A DNA stretch of 9,705 bases from Dehalococcoidia bacterium. GTDB taxonomy: Bacteria; Chloroflexota; Dehalococcoidia; GIF9; AB-539-J10. Under the pieces are notes generated by a model that saw nothing but the letters and a program-made list of their open reading frames with translations, was not told where the DNA came from and did no database searches. The translations under genes were made by a program, and so were the position numbers. The stretch is taken from assembly GCA_030605665.1 (NCBI GenBank), contig JAUWHW010000015.1, positions 1 through 9,705 on the forward strand, read 5' to 3'. Shown piece by piece: positions 5,622 through 9,705 of the stretch. Each line of letters starts with the position of its first letter. Positions within the stretch are counted from its first letter, which is position 1.

Positions 5622-6800
5622 ATAAAGCAGAAACTTTTCGCTACACAAACTGAGGTAGAGCGAGCATTCCTGGTAGGAGTAGAAAACAGGGCTTCTAACC
5701 GTGATTGGACAGCCGCTGATTCTCTACAAGAGCTCTCTTGCCTGGTCAATACAGCCGGCGCTAATGTGGTAGACATGTTTACCCAAAAGCTGGATACGCC
5801 CTCACCCACCTACTATATCGGCAAAGGGAAGATTGCAGAGTTAGTTAACCTCAAAGAGCAAATTCAATATAACACGGTGATTTTCGATGATGAGCTATCA
5901 CCACGACAGCAAAGAAATCTTGAAGAAATATTGCAGGTCAAAGTCATTGACCGCACTGCTCTCATCCTGGACATATTTGCCAAACAAGCTCGAACCCGCG
6001 AAGGGCAACTCCAGGTTGAGCTAGCTCAGCACCAATACCTCTTGCCCAGGCTTGTGGGTCAGTGGAGCCATTTAGAACAACTTGGCGGAGGTATTGGCAC
6101 CAGAGGCCCCGGGGAATCGCAGTTGGAAACCGACCGACGTCTTATCCATAAGCGAATCAATCGTCTTCAGCACGAATTAGAAAATGTAAGCCGCCATCGA
6201 ACTCTTTATAGAAAGCGACGCAAGGAGAGAGGTATGCCAATCGTAGCTCTTGTGGGATACACTAATGGCGGCAAAAGCACTTTATTTAACGCTTTAAGCA
6301 AGGCCGGAGTGGTTGTGGAAGACAAGCTCTTTTCTACCCTTGACCCTGTAACCCGTCGCTTGACTTTACCCCATGGTCAGCAATTCCTCATCACCGACAC
6401 CGTGGGTTTTATCCACAAACTGCCACCTTCAATAGTTGCAGCTTTTCGAGCTACCCTAGAGGAACTCAGCGAAGCTGACTTGCTGCTACATATAGTTGAC
6501 ATAACGCACAAAAATGCTGCTAATCAATGTCGCACAGTAGGGGAAATACTCGGTGAACTAAACCTTAAAGATAAGCCCAGAATCACAGTATTCAACAAAC
6601 TAGATTTAGCCCTGAACAGTGAGGCGGAGCTGGAAACCCTAACCACTATTCCTTACCTTGAGGAACAAATTGTGCTGCCGGATAAAAACATCGCCCTTAT
6701 CTCCGCCACCAAGGGCTGGGGAGTAAATAAACTTCTGGATAAGCTAACTTCGCGTCTGGATAATGCCTTAATGCAAGGTATGACAGCGGAAATCAGCTAA
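5622..6800 (+). CDS. hflX: GTPase HflX, probable ATA start codon
   Basis: HflX is a ribosome-associated GTPase that binds the 50S subunit and splits stalled or stressed ribosomes. The 392-residue reading has the N-terminal HflX domain (ERAFLVGVE at 13-21, TYYIGKGKIAEL, the LGGGIGTRGPGESQLETDRR loop), a basic coiled linker, and a G domain with G1 GYTNGGKST (212-220), G3 DTVGF (259-263), G4 NKLD (325-328) and G5 SAT (361-363). Conserved residues begin well before the first ordinary start, GTG 5766. Reading upstream reaches a TAA at 5619, and the only codon at the right distance from AGGAG is ATA 5622. Either initiation is at ATA or the original ATG has mutated. It overlaps the convergent HhH gene by 8 bp. 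Confidence 0.88.
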   Translation: MKQKLFATQTEVERAFLVGVENRASNRDWTAADSLQELSCLVNTAGANVVDMFTQKLDTPSPTYYIGKGKIAELVNLKEQIQYNTVIFDDELSPRQQRNLEEILQVKVIDRTALILDIFAKQARTREGQLQVELAQHQYLLPRLVGQWSHLEQLGGGIGTRGPGESQLETDRRLIHKRINRLQHELENVSRHRTLYRKRRKERGMPIVALVGYTNGGKSTLFNALSKAGVVVEDKLFSTLDPVTRRLTLPHGQQFLITDTVGFIHKLPPSIVAAFRATLEELSEADLLLHIVDITHKNAANQCRTVGEILGELNLKDKPRITVFNKLDLALNSEAELETLTTIPYLEEQIVLPDKNIALISATKGWGVNKLLDKLTSRLDNALMQGMTAEIS

Positions 6801-7416
6801 TATTCGCTTCGCGGCATCCTTCTCTCACAGGACAAATAGAGCACTTCCCACCTTTGCAAAATTCCAGGCTTATTCTCACTAAAGAGGACTCTACATTGGG
6901 ATATTCTACCTCCTCTTCCTTCAATCCAATTTTGGAAGCGACCTCCTTAGCCATAGGGGAAACCATCGGCTTTGCCTTCTCCCAGATTCCCTTTAGCTCC
7001 CTTAAAAAGATATTAACTGCAGTTGGTCTCACACCCTTAAATTCAAGCAGCCTCTTCTCCAGATCTCCACTGTTCTTCGCCTGAGTATGTAAATTCTCTA
7101 ATGAGCCATACTTTTCCTTTAAGCTAGCTGCTATTTCAAGCAGGTTCGACGCCGTGGAGAAGTCATAGCGAACATAGCCACCGCTGTCCAGAACTTCCAC
7201 CAGTTTATCCCAACCAGCTTCCAGAATGCTCTCAGGCGTTACTAGGGCAAGCCCTTCAAACTCCTTATAGGTTCTTTTGGCTATTTGAGCGGAAATCCTC
7301 TTGGCAAAAAGAACTGAAGCCAGAAACCACTTAAACCTATCCTCCTCCCTTTCTAAGTCCAGCCCTAGTCCCTGAGAATAAGTAGCTACCCCCAGGAGCT
7401 TTTTCCTTATATTCAT
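6793..7416 (-). CDS. Endonuclease III-like HhH protein with four-Cys cluster, catalytic residues apparently missing
   Basis: The 207-residue product resembles the endonuclease III/HhH-GPD superfamily in layout: a helical N-terminus, a helix-hairpin-helix-like segment LLEFKGVRPTAVNIFLREL (123-141), and a C-terminal C187-x4-C192-x2-C195-x5-C201, close to the C-x6-C-x2-C-x5-C iron-sulfur motif of endonuclease III. Against GVGRKTAN the segment reads GVRPTAVN, so the catalytic Lys position is Thr; the VDTH region reads VSPM, so the catalytic Asp is Ser. It may therefore bind DNA without cutting, or use other chemistry. The start is ATG 7414-7416, which overlaps the stop of the upstream DUF1847 gene as ATGA, with AAAGGA just before it. 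It ends inside the hflX tail, convergent. The superfamily call is moderate and the exact role unknown. Confidence 0.75.
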   Translation of the reverse strand: MNIRKKLLGVATYSQGLGLDLEREEDRFKWFLASVLFAKRISAQIAKRTYKEFEGLALVTPESILEAGWDKLVEVLDSGGYVRYDFSTASNLLEIAASLKEKYGSLENLHTQAKNSGDLEKRLLEFKGVRPTAVNIFLRELKGIWEKAKPMVSPMAKEVASKIGLKEEEVEYPNVESSLVRISLEFCKGGKCSICPVREGCREANIS

Positions 7417-8108
7417 TCCTTTGCTTTTCTTCTAAGCCTCTCATAGTAACTGTGGGACAGATAAACTGCGGCCAGTGGATTGTGCCCTGTGACTCTGTCT
7501 TTCACCGCTAGCACTGTCATTGGTGACCGGCAATACCTTATAAACAATGTGTCATGACCTACACAGAGCCCCATAAGGATAGCGAAATCCACCTCCTCAG
7601 AATTTAAGATTTCCGCTTGAGCTATGGGATTGCACATAGACTCATACCAATCTGGTCCTGATATTTTCTCCTCTTCCTTGATTCCTATTCTCTCCTTGGG
7701 TATAGCCCCTACCTTGCAACAAACTGATACTACTTCAAAACCACTACTCTCAAAGATTTCGGTGACCATCCGCGCTTCATTCGCCAGCCCGGTGCAAAAA
7801 GCTAACCCAATCTTACGGAAGCCATTTTTCTCAGCGAACTGTATTGTCTCTTCAATTCGAGGTATCTTTGTCCTGATGCCACTGGGGGTATGTTCATAGC
7901 ACTGAAACTCCTGTATTGAGGCCAGGCGAGCGAATTCCTTTATATCCTCTCTGCCATACTCACGCAGCGACTTCTGTATAACATCCTGCTTTAATTTAGA
8001 GGGGCAAAAGCGTGGTGCTTTTTCAAAACTGGGCTTGGAATCAGCCGCAATATCAGGCTCACACAGTATCCTGGGACATCTGGCGCATTGCGGTCTTTCT
8101 TTATTCAT
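7413..8108 (-). CDS. DUF1847 family protein (putative metal-binding)
   Basis: The 231-residue product matches the DUF1847 pattern: an N-terminal Cys cluster (C8-x2-C11-x4-C16, C35), a central AFCTGLANEA (103-112), MCNPIAQAEILN (158-169), and the signature LMGLCVGHDTLFI (178-190) followed by VLAVKDRVTGHNPLAA (199-214). Many conserved Cys residues (105, 130, 131, 159, 182, 193) suggest a bound metal or iron-sulfur cluster. The biochemical function of the family is not known to me. The frame is open to 8135, but the ATG at 8106-8108 is chosen because AGGAGG (8114-8119) lies 5 nt upstream and it starts just before the Cys cluster. It overlaps the downstream HhH gene by 4 bp, so the two are translationally coupled. 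Confidence 0.9.
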   Translation of the reverse strand: MNKERPQCARCPRILCEPDIAADSKPSFEKAPRFCPSKLKQDVIQKSLREYGREDIKEFARLASIQEFQCYEHTPSGIRTKIPRIEETIQFAEKNGFRKIGLAFCTGLANEARMVTEIFESSGFEVVSVCCKVGAIPKERIGIKEEEKISGPDWYESMCNPIAQAEILNSEEVDFAILMGLCVGHDTLFIRYCRSPMTVLAVKDRVTGHNPLAAVYLSHSYYERLRRKAKE

Positions 8109-8133
8109 ATTTTCCTCCTGTATTAACAACAAC

Positions 8134-8139
8134 ATTATA
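8134..8139 (-). promoter_or_regulatory. Possible -10 box for the DUF1847-HhH operon
   Basis: TATAAT on the minus strand lies 25 nt upstream of the DUF1847 start, just before its Shine-Dalgarno. The -35 region at 17 nt (TACTAA) is poor, so the promoter is weak or needs an activator. Confidence 0.4.
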
Positions 8140-8213
8140 GGGCATATATTCCCGGATTAGTAGGAATTGTACTCGTTCACGTGATTAGTGACTCATTACC
8201 ACTCCCTTGCCTT

Positions 8214-8262
8214 GTCATTACGAGGCTAATCCGAGCAAACTCGGAATAGGCTACGTAATCTC
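8214..8262. repeat. Palindromic repeat, variant copy D
   Basis: 49 nt starting GTCATTACGAGG and ending ACGTAATCTC. Ends pair as ATTACG with CGTAAT; the apex is TCCGAG-CAAA-CTCGGA, with GGCT-type partial pairing between. It shares the GTCATT...AATCTC frame of copies A-C but with a compensated change in the arms. Confidence 0.7.
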
Positions 8263-8285
8263 CGAACTGCCACCCACCATAGCTC

Positions 8286-8306
8286 GGTCGGGGACAAGCC
8301 CCGACC
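8286..8306. repeat. GC-rich hairpin 1
   Basis: GGTCGGGG (8286-8293) and CCCCGACC (8299-8306) form a perfect 8-bp stem with the loop ACAAG. No U-tract follows on either strand, so it is not a standard terminator. CTACG (8307-8311) and CGTAG (8321-8325) form a second small inverted repeat that links it to hairpin 2. Confidence 0.75.
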
Positions 8307-8326
8307 CTACGAGATGTAACCGTAGT

Positions 8327-8345
8327 GGCGGGGTTCATCCCCGCC
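8327..8345. repeat. GC-rich hairpin 2
   Basis: GGCGGGG (8327-8333) and CCCCGCC (8339-8345) form a perfect 7-bp stem with the loop TTCAT. It stands in the spacer between the divergent DUF1847 and HTH/PIN operons and has no U-tract. Confidence 0.75.
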
Positions 8346-8393
8346 TTATTCTCGCAATAGCATAAAAGGCTGTTTGAGGTGTCACCCATCTAT

Positions 8394-8407
8394 CTGAACT
8401 AGTTCAG
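8394..8407. promoter_or_regulatory. 14-bp perfect palindrome, possible operator
   Basis: CTGAACTAGTTCAG is fully self-complementary and lies about 190 nt upstream of the HTH gene, outside the hairpin repeats. A dimeric repressor site is one reading; no binder is identified. Confidence 0.4.
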
Positions 8408-8473
8408 GAATTTAACGTATTGGTTATCCACGCTTTGCCAGAAATAGCTTGCTTTTCACTGACAAAGTGACAC

Positions 8474-8479
8474 TATAAT
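8474..8479 (+). promoter_or_regulatory. Candidate -10 box for the HTH-PIN operon
   Basis: TATAAT lies 120 nt before the HTH start. No good -35 stands at 16-18 nt; TTGCTT at 19 nt is the nearest. A small inverted repeat, TCACT-GACAA-AGTGA (8456-8470), sits where polymerase would bind. Confidence 0.4.
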
Positions 8480-8493
8480 AAGATAAAAGATAA

Positions 8494-8523
8494 CTTATTG
8501 ATGCTTATGATGCCTTATTAGAG
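8494..8523 (+). repeat. CTTAT iterons at 10-bp period, candidate operator
   Basis: CTTATTGATG (8494), CTTATGATGC (8504) and CTTATTAGAG (8514) repeat CTTAT exactly every 10 bp, one helical turn. AATAAG at 8477-8482 is an inverted copy of CTTATT. They lie just after the candidate -10 and may be sites for the HTH protein encoded downstream. Confidence 0.5.
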
Positions 8524-8599
8524 TAGACCATCTCTGTTGAATTTGTTAAGCTTACCCTATAGTTATTATATTAGGAAGAAATAAAAGGGGAACAAAGCC

Positions 8600-8959
8600 A
8601 TGGAGCGAGAAGGGGAGTTAGGCCCGTTTTATACTATTCAAGAAGCGGCTAAGCTTCTACGGGTAAGCGAGGGGACAGTATGGCGATGGGTTAGAGACCA
8701 AAAACTGCCAGCCTATAGGGTTGGAGATAGAGCTATCAGGATCAAAAAGGAAGATTTGCCCTCAGTTATCAAGAAAACGGATATGGGAGCAAGAACGATG
8801 GAAAGAGCTATTACTTTAGATAAAGACCAACAATTACTTGTTCTTAAACAAGCTGAAGCGCTGCGAGCCAAAATTGAGAGTAGGGTAGGTAAACCCTTAC
8901 CTAGCTCAGTGCAGGAAATCCGGGCCCTGAGAGAGGAGCGAGCTCGCCGTGCCTCCTAA
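8600..8959 (+). CDS. Excisionase-type HTH protein, likely antitoxin
   Basis: The 119-residue product has an N-terminal MerR/excisionase-like winged helix: YTIQEAAKLLRVSEGTVWRW (11-30) as the helix-turn-helix and LPAYRVGDRAIRIKKEDL (36-53) as the wing. A charged linker leads to a helical C-terminus (residues 76-119, ending EIRALREERARR), where an antitoxin would contact its toxin. AGGGGAA (8586-8592) is the Shine-Dalgarno. The next gene overlaps by 11 bp and encodes a PIN protein, which points to a type II toxin-antitoxin pair with self-repression. A stand-alone regulator is the alternative. No recombinase is nearby, so a true excisionase is unlikely. Confidence 0.82.
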   Translation: MEREGELGPFYTIQEAAKLLRVSEGTVWRWVRDQKLPAYRVGDRAIRIKKEDLPSVIKKTDMGARTMERAITLDKDQQLLVLKQAEALRAKIESRVGKPLPSSVQEIRALREERARRAS

Positions 8960-9356
8960 GGTGTGCATTGACGCTAGTTTAGCAATAAAACTATTGGTTC
9001 AAGAGCCCTATAGTGCTCAAGTAGCTTCACTTTGGCAAAGTTGGACAGAAAATGCTACTGAGCGCATAGCTCCAGCCTTCTTCCCTTTTGAAGTTGCTTC
9101 CGCTATTCGTCGCAAATGTGTAAGGAAACAATTAACTGAAGAGGAGACGGAAGAAGCCTTTGACATCTTCACCAGACTCGGTTTTACTGTGCTAATGCCT
9201 GAAGCATTATTGAAAGAGGCCTGGGACATGACTGGAGAATTAGGGCTTCCCACCCTTTATGACACAGCTTATCTAGCGCTATCCAAAATATGCAATTGCA
9301 AATTTTGGACTGCAGTCGAGGCGCTTATTAATTCTCTGCAGGAGAAACTTCCCTAG
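8949..9356 (+). CDS. PIN-domain protein, VapC-like toxin
   Basis: PIN domains are Mg-dependent RNases, and VapC toxins cut tRNA or rRNA. The 135-residue product has the PIN layout: CIDASLAIKLL with Asp8, FFPFEVASAIRR with Glu48, and LYDTAYLALS with Asp105. The fourth acidic position, usually Asp in a TAD motif, falls in FWTAVEA, where Val123 replaces it and Glu124 follows. This may weaken metal binding or shift the ligand by one residue. Initiation is at GTG 8949, with AGGAG at 8934-8938 inside the HTH gene, so the two are coupled. No signal peptide is seen. Confidence 0.85.
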   Translation: MPPKVCIDASLAIKLLVQEPYSAQVASLWQSWTENATERIAPAFFPFEVASAIRRKCVRKQLTEEETEEAFDIFTRLGFTVLMPEALLKEAWDMTGELGLPTLYDTAYLALSKICNCKFWTAVEALINSLQEKLP

Positions 9357-9470
9357 GTGAGGTGGATAGGGGATTACGCTACTTGATTAGCTCAATTATG
9401 CTAGTCTGCTGTTTAAACCTCCTGAAGCCAAATAGCCTGCATTACTCGTGAAAGCAGCTACAAGAATGGG

Positions 9471-9705
9471 ATGAAGATTCTGCGTTTTGTGGTCAATAGA
9501 ACAATCAAGTACGGAGTGCTTGAGGATGATACTGTCAGGGTTATGTTGGGCACTCCTTATAGCTACTTCAGGCGCTCCGGCAAATCTTTAAGGCTGACAG
9601 AGAGCACATACAAATTGGAGCAGGTACGACTTCTTGCTCCTTGTCTCCCATCAAAAATAGTGGCACTGGGATTGAATTACAGGAAACATGCTGAGGAATT
9701 TAGGT
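9471..9705 (+). CDS. Fumarylacetoacetate hydrolase-family protein, 3' end cut by window edge
   Basis: 78 codons are visible. The start MKILRFVVNRTIKYGVLEDD, then QVRLLAPCLPSKIVALGLNY and RKHAEEF match the N-terminal part of FAH-family enzymes (acylpyruvate hydrolases, oxaloacetate-handling proteins, HHDD isomerases and similar), where LNY followed by HAEE opens the catalytic domain. The metal-binding EXE motif would lie beyond the window. The ATG at 9471 has only a weak purine-rich stretch (AAGAATGGG) before it. The 114-nt spacer after the PIN gene shows no clear promoter or terminator. Substrate cannot be told. Confidence 0.85.
   Translation, partial: MKILRFVVNRTIKYGVLEDDTVRVMLGTPYSYFRRSGKSLRLTESTYKLEQVRLLAPCLPSKIVALGLNYRKHAEEFR

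Larger units (their letters stand above)
8109..8599. other. 491-nt divergent spacer, repeat-rich, no gene seen
   Basis: Between the DUF1847 and HTH genes I see no convincing coding sequence. The left part holds the DUF1847 signals, 8214-8345 the hairpin cluster, and 8394-8599 an AT-rich control region for the HTH/PIN pair. The open frame across the hairpins on the minus strand is composed of repeat sequence. Confidence 0.7.

Noticed and set aside
5766..5768. GTG as hflX start
   Set aside because: It would discard 48 residues of conserved HflX sequence and lacks a Shine-Dalgarno.
8286..8345. GC-rich stems as rho-independent terminators
   Set aside because: No run of T follows on either strand, and both flanking genes diverge from this spacer.
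8177..8389. 70-codon minus-strand open frame across the hairpins
   Set aside because: It consists almost entirely of repeat and hairpin DNA, which stays open in many frames; no ribosome binding site.
8600..9356. Excision module of an integrated element
   Set aside because: The HTH is excisionase-like, but no integrase, att repeats or tRNA gene is visible, and the overlapping PIN gene fits a toxin-antitoxin pair.

Overview
The window reads as chromosomal DNA of an anaerobic bacterium, most plausibly a Chloroflexota/Dehalococcoidia-like lineage. This placement is inferred from the combination of an LL-diaminopimelate aminotransferase with dapF, a DUF1847 protein, a CIRCE heat-shock operator and many copies of short GTCATTGCGAG...GAAGCAATCTC-type palindromic repeats. 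No 16S or other decisive marker is present.

Left edge (1-540): a minus-strand gene, cut by the window start, encodes an unrecognised small Cys/His (RING-like) protein. It has a near-consensus sigma-70 promoter (TTGAAA-17-TATAAT) with a perfect CIRCE (HrcA operator) overlapping its -10 box. A second, divergent promoter faces right.

Centre (541-6800, plus strand): a compact gene string pgk - tpiA - miaA - dapF - dapL - hflX. It couples two consecutive-pathway glycolytic enzymes, a tRNA-modification enzyme, two enzymes of the aminotransferase route to meso-diaminopimelate/lysine, and a ribosome-associated GTPase. Junctions are tight (12 nt, 3 nt, ATGA overlap, 12 nt) except dapL-hflX, which holds a 122-nt nested repeat. 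Copies of the dispersed repeat lie inside coding sequence: two are read through in dapF, and one supplies the last residues and the stop codon of dapL. Together they use all three forward reading frames. hflX appears to start at a non-canonical ATA codon behind a good Shine-Dalgarno.

Right of centre (6793-8108, minus strand): a two-gene operon, a DUF1847 metal-binding-type protein followed by an endonuclease III-like HhH protein with a four-Cys cluster motif. The HhH protein seems to lack both catalytic residues of the glycosylase fold. It overlaps hflX tail-to-tail by 8 bp.

Spacer (8109-8599): repeat-rich, with three strong hairpins, a 14-bp palindrome and a 10-bp-period CTTAT iteron set ahead of the next operon.

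Right end (8600-9705): a toxin-antitoxin-like pair (excisionase-type HTH protein plus PIN-domain VapC-like protein, overlapping by 11 bp), then the start of a fumarylacetoacetate hydrolase-family gene cut by the window end.

The most unusual material is the repeat family captured in-frame in essential genes, the ATA start of hflX, the CIRCE-controlled unknown RING-like gene and the catalytically degenerate HhH protein paired with DUF1847. I do not see a clear new multi-gene defence or biosynthetic system.
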